Assembly: GCF_047495875.1 (NCBI RefSeq) | Contig: NC_092497.1 | Location: 60,549,477-60,613,476 of the forward strand | DNA length: 64,000 nucleotides | From: Pithys albifrons albifrons | Lineage: Eukaryota > Chordata > Aves > Passeriformes > Thamnophilidae | Reading direction: 5' to 3' | Part shown: positions 46,174 through 56,712 of the stretch, one piece after another | How positions within the stretch are numbered: the stretch's first letter is position 1 | Layout of the letters: every line of letters starts with the position of its first letter | Translations under genes and position numbers: made by a program | Notes under the pieces: model-generated | What the model saw: only the letters and a program-made list of their open reading frames with translations | The model's database searches: none | What the model was told of the DNA's origin: nothing

Positions 46174-49100
46174 ATTGTTCCATCCAACTTCAAATAATTA
46201 ACGATTTGAGTTCAGGTAGATTGTTCCAGGCAGAGATGCTAAAAAGCAGCAGCTGGATGCCCCTTTAAGCCTAATTGTCTTTAAAAGTAAATAAATTCAT
46301 GCTTACAGGCACAAATATATATAGTAAATCATTTCATATAAAGGTGTACAAATATATGCAAAGATAGATCTGCATGTATATACAAAGATAGAAGAGCTGA
46401 CAGAATCAATTCAATATAGGCAAACACAATACAGTGAGTAATCTTGTGAAGAATGAGCGCCTTATTTTCTGTTTTCTAGCCTGAGTTGAGGATAGGTCGC
46501 TTGTCAGTCACAGACTGCAATATACTGCTGCAAGTGGTTAGGAGTTGCTTGGGCTCAGGGTCCTTTCAGTTTCTTCCATTTCAACTGTTAATGTTGTGGG
46601 GTTAAATACTAGTGTTGATATCTGGTTCTTATAAAATCTGTGCCTTAACTATTGAGTTAGTGATTTCTTTCTATAACACTATTGATATTTATGACTAAGA
46701 CAAAGTGAAACACCACCTGCAGAGAATGGGGCATTGAAAGGCTTATGGTCTGCCTATCTGGCCATGAATTCCATGCCTGTGGAAAGTGGTGTGTTGCTGC
46801 AAGAATTCTAGGTTTCCACATATGTGTATTTTCTGACCAAAAGGCTCCATGAAGTTTTCTGTTGATGTAAATTCCGGAAGAGGTTCCAAGTGCCAAATGG
46901 ATGTCAGGCAAAGTTTGATATGGAAAGGCTTAGGATAAGGGAAAGAGGTTACAATTAGCAGCTTTTCAGTTGCACATGAGATTTTTGCAGCTGAATCTTC
47001 CCACTGATCTTTGGTGATGAAAACTCGAATTCCTCCAAATGGTGACCTTCCAAGTCACACAGTCTCAGGAAAGCTCTATGGGCTGATTCAACAGAAAGCT
47101 TGCTGAGCTCCAGAAGGAAGCCAAAACAAGCAGAGCAAAGCTCCCTTATTTGCAAAAGACAGTTCTGTTTTCACGTTTTACATTAAGAGCCATGGGCTGA
47201 TTTCTACCACTGACATCCCCCACCTCTCGCCTTCTTTTTCCAAATGGGGAGATATCCTAACCAAAGAGACAAGGAATCATATCTGTACTAGTGATAATTC
47301 TGTGCTAATTTTTGCACCAGCCATGGTGTAAGCAGACTGCCATCCTGTTCCTGAGTTCTGGTGCTCTTTTCTGGCATGGAAGAGAAAGGCTGTGTTAGCT
47401 GTTGTCTTGATGATCTCTTTCCTGGCTGGTTGGTACATGTTTGTCAGAGCTGGGCATAAGAACATAAACTTGAAGTGAGCTGTTTGAAAGTGTTTCCAGG
47501 TCTTGTGATACTTTGTCATTAATTTTTCCCCAAATTAGGACTCCAGGGATATGCTGTTCAGAAATCTCTGCAATAGGGAATAATTTCTAAAGTAGCCCCT
47601 TTGTGTGTGTTTTGAATGGTGACTAATGAGCCTGATGTCAAACAGCTCATTTGAGTTCACCTTCATAAATTCCTGTCTCTCCTGGCTTTCATATGCCTTT
47701 TTCAAGCATTATGCTGCCTGGCTTCCAGCTCAGGATACAGTCAAAGGGACTGTTAAAGGTGGTGTGTTGATACCCTTGGTGGTGTAGCTGTCCATCTCAT
47801 CACCAAGCCAGTGCTATTAAACCATCAGGGGTGTTCTTATTCACATGGAAGATTTTGCAGCACCAGATTACAATCTGGTAAAGGAAACAGTGGCAAAAGC
47901 ATTACTGAGAGGCAGTTGCTGCCCTCCATTGGCACATCAGCAGTGAACACCTAGAGATGTGCACAGGAATGATAATCTATTTATTTGGATCATCAACTGC
48001 ACAGCTTGCCTAATTCTGCCCTCACTCAAATACAATAATTATTAGAAAGTTCTTAGTAAGAACTTGTGTAAACCAATGAGTTTAATGTTTATATTGCATT
48101 CTGCATTTGTGAAGCAGGGTACAAGAGTGATTTGCAGTTCATTCTCTGACTTCCCCACTACAGTCCTGCAGTGAAATACTGGAGATATAAACCTCATCAC
48201 AGCAGGTTCTTAGAATTCTATCTTTTAACATTTTTTGGTTGTATTTATAAGATGTGAAGTATTCTTTTTAATGTGATGGTTTTTTTTTTCTACTTGCCAA
48301 ATAGATCTATTCTGTGATTTGGCCAAGGAGAGAAGATCTAATTAAATTCATGTAATGATTCTGGGAGTCACTGAATCTTGCAGTAATCACACACATTTAT
48401 CAATATACTGTTATGAGAGGCAAATCATTTTCACATTTGAGATGAAGATTACTTTATGTGTGATGCACGCAATCCCTCAGATGATTGAGCTGCATAACCC
48501 ATGCCATAGATGACCTTCCTAATGAAGAGGCCTTTCTGAAACAAATCTTCTCAATCAAATGCCAGTTCTTATGCTCATGGATGTACTCATGAAAATATGA
48601 ATGTGCCTACCCAGAGCCTTATCTGGTGCTTGTGCCCATGCTGAGGGGGCAGGAGTGGAGAGCATGGGTGGCAGTTTTGTACAGCACTGCTCAGAATAAT
48701 AAACCTTGTGTCACAGCTTTATTCATATAGTCAAGCATGGCTATGTCACTGTGCTGTTTTAAAGAAAGCTGCTTGTGTCATTGTGCAGCTCCTGGTCATT
48801 TCCTATAGACATACTGAGATGGATTTCCTCTGGTTCAGAGATCTGCAGTAGAATTTGGTGTATGGTCTATATGAAATTCACTCACTGAACAGTTGCTATA
48901 TGGAGTTCTGAAGGGGTTACACAGAAAGTCATGTACGAAAACTGCAGTTCCCTCTAGCTTAAAAATCTGCAGCTACTCAGAAGTGCTGTCTTAGAGTGGG
49001 TAACAAACCTCCTGAGAACAGGAGGTTTCCAAAAATGCCTTAAATTCAGTGCTGACATGTAGCACTTCAGTGGATCCATTATGTGATAGAATATAAAGGT

Positions 49101-49215
49101 ATCTGAATGGTTCATAACCAGTATGGTTTTACCAGAGGTTTTTTTCCTCTCTTGAACTAGTTCATAGAGTACAGATTGCTTCCTTGGCAGTAACAAGTAA
49201 AGCACAGCAAGTCAA
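46174..49215. other. Intronic DNA, nothing recognised
   Basis: About 3 kb with no identified repeat or exon. The small frames at 46657-47519 on the minus strand lack motifs. Confidence 0.4.
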
Positions 49216-49262
49216 GCCTGCCCCTGGAGACTGTCTAGCTCAACTTCCCGCTCAGAGAAGTG
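49216..49262 (-). mobile_element. Possible CR1 3' end fragment, antisense
   Basis: CCTGGAGACTGTCTAGCTCAACTTCCCGCTCAGAGAAG resembles the reverse complement of a CR1 tail (CTGGAGATCATCTAGTCCAACCCCCTGCTCAGAG). It is short and diverged. Confidence 0.5.
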
Positions 49263-49910
49263 TCTTCCACCCAGAAGAGCCATAATTTTATGAGTGCTCA
49301 GATTTAGCACATTCAACTGAGTAACCTTGAAGGCAACCAGAAGATTGTAAGTCCAATTCCTTTTTGCTATTAAAAAGCCCTATCAGTTTCCACTCAACTA
49401 ACCAAAAGTGCTGCTTGCTTCCTTGGTTGCCAAATTTGGCTGTTTGGGCAAGGGGGCAGGGAGCAGCACAATAATTGTCTCTTCCATCTCAACATTACTG
49501 CCATGAACAGTTAGTGAAAAGACCCAAAGCAATTAATTGTTGCAAATGTGTTGCCTTAACAAAGACAAGATACACTGCCAGAATTTTGAGGCAAGAAATA
49601 TGTTCACTTGGTATGCTGAGGAAACCTCCAGGAATCATCAGGAGGCAGAAAAGATGTGACCAAAAAGCCCCTTGAGCTCTTGCAAGTTCTTATTGACTGA
49701 ATAAGTGCTGAACTGTACTGGTTCAATGGAGTTTTTACACTAGAAGGTTTTTTTTTTGTTGTATCATCTGTGGGGAAAAGTGAGGTATTTTTGCCCAAAG
49801 TGGGAGGAATAGAAAATGTAGTTTCAGTTAAGCAACTCTGCTTATCAACAAGTTTTAAGAGTTGTACGTACAACTACAACTATTCTTCCTTTTTTTTTTT
49901 TTTAATTTAG
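49263..49910 (+). other. Intronic DNA leading to the CAMK4 splice acceptor
   Basis: No repeat is recognised. The last 30 bases hold TATTCTTCC, a run of Ts and TTTAATTTAG, giving a strong polypyrimidine tract and the AG acceptor used by the exon at 49911. Confidence 0.6.
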
Positions 49911-49989
49911 TGGGGCTACATCCATTGTCTACAGATGCAGGCAGAAAGGGACCCAGAAACCTTACGCCGTCAAAATGTTGAAGAAGACA
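49911..49989 (+). CDS. CAMK4: CAMK4 internal coding exon (kinase glycine loop and ATP lysine)
   Basis: CaMKIV is a nuclear and cytosolic serine/threonine kinase activated by Ca2+/calmodulin; it phosphorylates CREB-family factors. Seen here: a run of Ts then TTTAATTTAG directly before 49911, and GTAAGT from 49990, so both splice sites are consensus. The exon is 79 nt. Its first T completes an arginine codon begun in the previous exon, and the remaining 78 nt give 26 stop-free codons ending on a codon boundary. The peptide starts GATSIVYRCRQKG, the end of the glycine-rich ATP loop, and continues to PYAVKMLKKT, whose first lysine corresponds to the catalytic ATP-binding lysine of the kinase VAIK motif (Lys75 in human CaMKIV). 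From memory of the family, human CaMKIV reads ALKVL where this has AVKML, a conservative change. This is probably the second coding exon. CaMKI/CaMKII paralogues are less likely because GATSIVYRC and KGTQKPYA are CaMKIV-like. No frameshift or stop is present, so it looks functional. Confidence 0.92.
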
Positions 49990-49996
49990 GTAAGTC

Positions 49997-50089
49997 TTTT
50001 TGTTTTGTTTTGCTTTGCTTTGCTTTGTAATATGTTTGGAATTTTCTCTGGGTTTGGTGGTTTTGTTTTTTTGTTTTGTTTTTGTTTGA
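49997..50089. repeat. T-rich TTTTG/TTTGC tract just inside the downstream intron
   Basis: Begins 7 bases after the CAMK4 donor GT, with (TTTTG)3 then (CTTTG)3 units to about 50029, a 20-bp gap, then T/G runs at 50051-50089. U-rich sequence directly after a 5' splice site is known in general to help recruit TIA-type factors and U1. Whether it does so here is inference. Confidence 0.8.
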
Positions 50090-53000
50090 TGCAGTTTCTT
50101 TGTGTGTGGAAAACGTGCTAGATTTAGGAGACTGTTCAGTTTGTATTTTCTGTGACAGAGCTTCTTTGGCTCTTCATCATTAAAACAGCTCTTAGAGGTA
50201 GCAGTACTGTGCTGGGAATGCTTTATACCCACAAATCTTGCTTGTACCTTCATCTGGTGTTGTCTATATAGACTTAGATTTGGGCAAAATATTTTAGACA
50301 AATATGTCTTTTTCCTTCACTATAGAAAAGAAACACATCCTGAATAATTTAAATGTTCGGTGGTTTCATTTTGATTTACTAAGTTGTTTTACTCAAAAAA
50401 TGCCATGGCACAATTTATCTTTTTCAGAAACTGATTAAAACACCAATTCAAACCCAAGTAGAATTAAGTATTTAGTGGAGGTTTTTTGCAAGAGAATCAG
50501 TTTAGATGATAATTTATTTTTAAAACTCCATATGTGCCACACTTGTACCACAGCTGTTTTTGTATGTGCTACAAAATAGGTGGTGGAGATCATGAAGAGA
50601 GACTAGAGAGGAAAGACTAGTAATGGACTGAGAGATTTCAAGCAGAAAGAGGGTGAGGGGCATAAGGCAAAGCTGCTCATATGCCTAAGAGGGGAAGAGG
50701 AGTTTGAGGGAAAACAAGCTGTGGGACATGGACATGATATTTATTCATGAATGATTTTGATTCAGTTTATTCTAGTTTAAATCATTCATTACTTCATAAA
50801 GTTCAGGAATGTTCACATGTAGAAACATAATGATGGGTGGGTAGGGGTAAACATGTCTAAATGGTGAATTAACTGGTGGTCTCAGTGCAAAACATAATGA
50901 ATGGGTTTCACATGAGTAAAATATTGGCATTATTTTATCTTCTTTGAAAGTAAGCCAAACTTTAAGCAGGCACAAAATATTCAGTTTTGTGTACTGCTTT
51001 TGAATTTGCATCTGGTGTACTGGAAGAAGTGGAGCATGTGAGGTACTTGCATTGCTGCAGGCTATGGCCTGCCTTTCCTGTGGAAAAGCAGAGATCTTAG
51101 TTTTTAAGTTTTTATCAGTTCATTATGCCAATGATTCCCATAATGCTTTAGGAGTATACGTTCCAATAATTCTCACTCTGAAATGCATCAGAAAGAACTC
51201 TATTACTTAAATGTATTTCTTTGCCTTTTGATTTTTCTCTTTGTGGAAATTATTCTTGCTAGATGTATCTATTTGTATCTGAAACTAGTCAATCAGACTT
51301 TTAGTAGACTTACTGAAGCACAGATTTTTGTTTTGTTAAAGTGTAGGAGAAATGGCAAATGAAGAAGAAAAGACTATTGTTATGTAAGTTGTTTTCACAG
51401 TAGCAATAGATTGGCTTAATGCAGCCTTGATTATATTAGCAGTGTGGTTAAGCAGTTCATGGAGCTGAGTTGTTCCCACTGTAAATGATACATTTTGGGA
51501 TGTTTTATTGTGACAGCAAGTAATCCTCTTACACAGCTGAGCTTTTTTTGTATAATTGGGAACACGGAAGACAATACTGTAAGGACGTGCCACTGCTTGT
51601 GTCTGTCCAATTTGGAGATATAATTTTTTATCACAGAGACAGAACTATCTTTGTTACAGTGCTCCTACAGCAGGAGGTCTGATCTTTACTCAGAGTATCT
51701 CAGGATAAAAATAACCATGTGTGGGCCAAATCATGCACCAAAATGTTCACTGGCTTAAGTTTTGTGTTAGCTTTTTAAAAAGTTAGAAAAGTAGATGGCA
51801 GACCAATAGTGGAGGAAAGGGGATAGGAGGAAGAGATGAAGAACCTGTGGTTATCTGCTTTTAATAAATAGTCCTGTTTCTTCAATTCCCTTCTTAAATG
51901 CACGTAATGGAGCTGTGAAAAGCACATGAAATTAGAAGACAAAGGAAAATGACAAAAGAGCAAATACTCTGATTTTTCTGTTCAAACTGACTGACTTTAA
52001 ACATTGCACCAAATAAGACTGACTTTGAAGAAAAGGTCTGTAAAAGCAGGGAGAGGATCAGGGATAGGGTGGTCCAGCTTATTCTGGAAGTGATAACAAG
52101 TGATGTGTGATTAGGAATCTGGTGGCTCATGGGCAGCTCCAGATTTGTAAGTGATTATCACTATGATGCTGTAATTTGAAGTAAAGCATTAGAAATTATT
52201 ACTTTTGTCCCATGGGAAAGATTAAATAAGAAAAAATGATCCTTTAGGACTGAAGTAGTGTTCTAGAAAGAGACTGCAAGAAACATAAAATGCCTATCAG
52301 TGTTATTTTCATTTAAATAGTAAGAGTAATTTTTTATTTGACCTAATTCTTATGTAAGAGTGAATACAATTTCAGAGAAGACATATCAACCAGTTCTGAC
52401 AATACATGCTTGTGGAGGGATATGATTTATTAGGAGGTTTTGTAATTAATATTTCTTCCTCATCCAGATTAATGAAATAGTACTAGATTATTTTCTAAGT
52501 TCTATGGGCTTTTTTTTTTGGTTTATGGTTTTTTGGTTTATGTTTTTGGGGGGGATTTTTTGGGAGTTTGTGTTTTTATTGTTTTTTTTTCCCTGTTTCT
52601 AGTTAAACCAACAAAGAGAAACAGAAGAAAACATGGTTATACAAACCTTGTCATATCACTAAAATAAAACCAAATGTTGGTAATATTATATTTCATTGTA
52701 GAGGTTTAATCATTCTTAACCATTAGTACAAAATTTATGCAATTCCAAAAGGAGGAGGATAAAAGAGGTTTTGCTGGTTCAAAAACTACAGAAGCAGAAT
52801 CCTTGCATTCCCTGTTTGTTTTGATTTTCTCAAATTTAGCCCAAGTTTAGGAGTAGTTTTGAATCCTTGAAGTTACACTTATGGTGAATAAAGTTTAGTT
52901 CAAAGAACATCTCAGGTTCTTATTCCTAAAATGTCTGAATGTCAAAGCTATGAAACTAACAGACAACTTAAAACTATAACTTCTGCAGCAGCTAAAAGAC

Positions 53001-54708
53001 AATGATTAGATGGGCTAAAGAGGTCCAAAGAAAAATTGATTTTTGAATCAGTGGGAGAAACACTCTCCTGTAATATATAAGAAATTAGCAGATACAAAAA
53101 GAAGGACGTTTAAAAACCACCATCTATGGTACAGGTGAATAGGCATGCCAAGCTGTTGCTTTCAATTTCCCCTTCCAACCTTTGTGCTTAGTTCCTGAGC
53201 ATAATTAAAATGTACTGTATTATATACTCATTGTATTATGTACTCATTATTTTATTTTTGCTATGTTTATGCCTCTTAAATTCCACACAAGTAGTAAATG
53301 TAAAGATTTTAATAATGTAATTTCTTTGTGGGGAAATTTATTTCATGAAGCAAGAAAGAAGCAAAATGATTATACAGTGCTTCAAAAAAAGTGATCAAAT
53401 GAGCAGAGTACAGTGATGAACTTTTTCGCTTGCAATTGCAAATATGAGATGGTTTTGCTTTTCACTGTGCAGTTTACCTCTTCTGATGACTCAGGCTTAA
53501 GAAAAGCGAAATATCTTTACTATACACTTTACAGGTATGATTGTTACTGCTTTTAAGCTGAGACTTACAAATAAGTGATTATTTACAACCAGTCTTTCTG
53601 GAATAGTTGTTGTTGCAAACAACATAAAGCACGTAGATCATATTAGAAGAATGCAGGATTCTCTAAGGATACAGACATATATATGTGCTATTTATTTATT
53701 ACATGAAGAATCTCATTTGCAGACCTTTTCCTCCTCTTAGTGTGTTTTGAGAAAGCTAGGCAGCTGAAGATTGCCTCAGAATCTGCACAGGTGAATGCTT
53801 TCCATGAAATTAGATCCACCTCTGCCTTAAATTTCCCACCCTAGTCTGGACAAGTTGCATTAAAAGTAGTGAAGGGAACAGATGGCCTCTGTTTCGTGGT
53901 TTCTAAACTAAGATACCAAGTGCCTGCCTGAATTATAGGTCTACCAAGTGCTAACCACTGTGAAGTAGTTTGGGAGCTGCCACAGCAGTAAAGTAATTTA
54001 CTCTGCTTAAAGGAGGACAGGATGCTGGACTGTGTTGTTTGGAGTCTGGGTCTTGACATATTCTCAGTTCAGCCTGAGCCATTGGTTGAGGTATTTCTTA
54101 GGGTTTCATCTTTTTCATCCATAAAAATGAGATAATACTTACTTGATTTGCTTCTCAGCAATGCTTTGAAGGATAGTCTGATTAATATTACTAGGTTTTA
54201 TTTGACAGGTACTGTCCCTTAAGAGGGATTAAGTATTATGAAATTTTAGGCCATCTGTGTCTCAGTAAATGAGGCATACAAGTATAGGGGATTCTCCTTT
54301 TGATTTCCTGATTTTTTCAGGTGTGGCCATCCTCCCTCACATGGTTTATGATGCTTTACTAATACTTCTGCAGTGCTTTTATCAAAATCAGTACTTATGA
54401 ATCAGCATTCTTCTTGCAGACCATTGGTGTTCAGGCACATCAATTTTTTTTCAGATCAGAAACAGAGCAATAGTTTCAAGCAATGTATCCTCTGGAAATA
54501 GTTATGCTGTGATTAATATAATTGTACTAGTAAGTTGAACAATTTGAGAGCAACAAATAGTTTATGTCTGTGGAGCAGAGAGGAGTGTGAGCAAACATAA
54601 AGGTAACAGGCTTCCCTTGTGGATAAGTGGGGTTGCATATCTAGTGTTAGGGTCTGAAGGAGATTATAGCAGTATGTATAAAAAAGTCTCAATTACATTA
54701 ATACATTA
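50090..54708. other. Intronic DNA; T/G-rich tract at 52507-52593
   Basis: About 4.6 kb. One T/G-rich tract includes GGGGGGGATTTTTTGGGAG (around 52546). No exon or transposon was recognised elsewhere. Confidence 0.4.
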
Positions 54709-54734
54709 ATATATGCACATTTATGTGCATATAT
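54709..54734. repeat. Perfect 12-bp palindrome next to CR1 5' end
   Basis: ATATATGCACAT, two Ts, then ATGTGCATATAT: perfect 12-bp arms with a 2-nt loop. It lies immediately before the first CR1 sequence near 54741. Confidence 0.8.
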
Positions 54735-54740
54735 AGATAT

Positions 54741-56640
54741 ACAACTTGGGCAAGAGGAACAGACAACTAAGGAAGAGTACCAGGATGTTAAGGCCTGTAC
54801 AGAGAAAATGAGAAAGGCAAAAGCTCAACTAGAACTCAATCTTGGCCACTGCTTTGAGAGATAATAAAAGGTGTTTTTACAAAAATATCAACAACAAAAG
54901 GAGAGTGAAGGGCATTCTTCATTCTTTATTGTACACAGGGGGGAACATGGTCATAAAGAATTAGAAGGCTGATGTACTTAGTGCCTTCTTTGCCTCAGTC
55001 TTTAGCATAGAACTGGTTATTCTCAGAGCAGCCAGCCCCCTGAGCTGGCAGACGGGGACATGGAGCAGAACAGACCCCCTGCAATTCAGGATGAAGCAGT
55101 CAGTGACCTGCTGGACCACTTAGATGCTCACAAGTCTGTGGGACCAGATGGGATTCATCACAGGATGATGAGGGAGGTGGTGGAAGAACTTGCCAAGCCA
55201 CTCTGCGTCATTTGCCATCAGTCCTGGCTCACTGCGGAGGTCCCAGATGACTGGAGGCTACCCAGTGTGATTCCCAACCACAAGAAGGGCTGGAAGGAGG
55301 ATCTGGGAAAGTACAGGCCTGTCAGCCTGGCCTCTGTGCCCATGAAGGTCATGGAACAGATCATCTTGAGCATGATCACATGGCACATACAGGACAACCA
55401 AGGGTCAGGCTCAGCCAGTACAAGTTTGGGAAAGGCATCCTGCTTGACCAGCCTGACCTCCAGGTGATGACCAGGTGACCTGCCTAGAGGATGAAGGAAA
55501 GTCTGTGGATACATCTTACCTGGACTTCAGCAAAATCTTTGACACCTCATTCCACAGTATTCTCCTGGAAAATCTGGTAGCCCACGACTTGGATGAGTGC
55601 ATAGTTTACTGGGTTAAAAACTGTCTGGGTATCTGGGCCCAGAGAGTGGTGTAGAATGGAGGTACATCCAGTTGGCAGCCTGTCACTAGTGGTGTCCCCA
55701 TGGATCAGTGTTGAGCCCAGTTCTGTTTAATGTCTTCATTGATGGTCTGGATGAGGGGATTGAGTCTACCCTCAGAAAGTTCACAGATAACACTAAGTTA
55801 GGTCAGAGTGTTGATCTGATGGAGGGCAGAGGGATCTGGACAGGCTGGATCCATGGGATGAGGCCACTTGTTTCAAGTTCAACACTGCCAAGTGATGGGT
55901 AACAACAACCCCACGCAGTGCTACAGGCTTGGGGAAGAGTGTATGGAAAGCTGTCTGGAGGAAAAGGACCTGAAGGGTGCCTGGAGTTGCTGCTTGACAG
56001 CTGCTGAACATGAGCCAGCAGTGCCCAGGTGGTCAAGAGGGTCAAGGGCACCTTGGCTTGGATTAGCAATAGTGTGGCCAGCAGGACAAGGGAAGTGACC
56101 GTCACCTGTCCTTGGCACTGGTGAGTCTGCATCTCAAATCCTGTTTTCACTTCTGGGCCCCCCATGACCAGAAAGCCATTGAGGTGCTGGAGTTTGTCCA
56201 GAAAAGGGCAATAGAACTGGGGAAGGGTCTAGGCTGTAATTCCTATGAGGAGTGGCTGAGGGAGTTGGGATTGTTTAGCCTGGAGTGAAGGAGGCTCAGG
56301 GGTGACCTTATTACTCTATACAACTCTCTGAAAGGAGATTGTAACCTAGTGGGGATTGGTCTCTTTTTCTAGACAGCCAGTGACAGGATGAGAGGGAATA
56401 GCCTCAAGCTGTGCCAGGGAAGGTTCAGATTGCACATCAGAAGGCATTTCTTCTTGGAAAGTGTAGTTAAAACATTGGAATGGACTGCCTATGGAGGTGG
56501 TGGAATTACTGTCCTTGGAAGTGTTAAAGAAACAACTGGACATGACACTTAGTGCTATGGTCTAGTTGACAAGGCAATAATTGGTCAGAAGTTGGACTTA
56601 ATGATCTTGGAGGTCTTTTCCAACCTAAGTGATTCTGTGA
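54741..56640 (+). mobile_element. CR1 LINE, 5'-truncated, with decayed reverse transcriptase, sense
   Basis: About 1.9 kb, from the end of the endonuclease-RT linker to the 3' end. The frame 55060-55467 gives 135 aa of CR1 RT: LLDHLDAHKSVGPDGIH is the family's thumb/finger landmark, then DWRLPSVIPNHKKG and YRPVSLASVPMKVMEQII. A frameshift follows. TSYLDFSKIFDT (catalytic Asp block; the family usually reads DFSKAFDT) is near 55525. [25 protein letters not shown] replaces the usual SGVPQGSVLGPVLFNIFI..L. The catalytic box reads FTDN (55780-55791) instead of FADD, so two residues including an aspartate are lost. The 3' part has TTCTGGGCCCCCCATGACCAGAAAG, the GAGGAGTGGCTGAGGGAG landmark and a GGTCTTTTCCAACCTAAGTGATTCTGTGA terminus. 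It is inactive. Confidence 0.95.
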
Positions 56641-56712
56641 GAGATATATACGTATATACACACATGTATATTTTATATACACCATATATACATAGGCTAT
56701 AAGATATAAGTA
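56641..56712. repeat. TA/TATACA-rich microsatellite at the CR1 3' end
   Basis: GAGATATATACGTATATACACACATGTATATTTTATATACACCATATATAC follows the CR1 terminus directly. A similar short TATA-rich patch recurs at 57085-57130. Confidence 0.75.

Larger units (their letters stand above)
1..49910 (+). other. CAMK4: Presumed CAMK4 upstream intron (partial)
   Basis: This stretch lies 5' of the CAMK4 exon and ends in its splice acceptor (pyrimidine tract about 49881-49908, AG at 49909-49910). I searched by eye for the first coding exon, which should encode the N-terminal tail and the start of the kinase domain ending in a glycine-rich SELGR-like sequence, and did not find it. No CpG-island-like promoter was seen. 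The inference is that the first exon lies before position 1 and that this intron exceeds 49.9 kb. CAMK4 is also a very long gene in mammals. The intron carries CR1 fragments, solo LTRs, the inverted-repeat pair and a ZP-like relic, all annotated separately. Confidence 0.75.

Noticed and set aside
54900..55060. Upstream host exon before the CR1 RT frame
   Set aside because: The sequence (CATTCTTCATTCTTTATTGTACACAGG.., GTGCCTTCTTTGCCTCAGTCTTTAGC) is itself CR1 ORF2 linker sequence.
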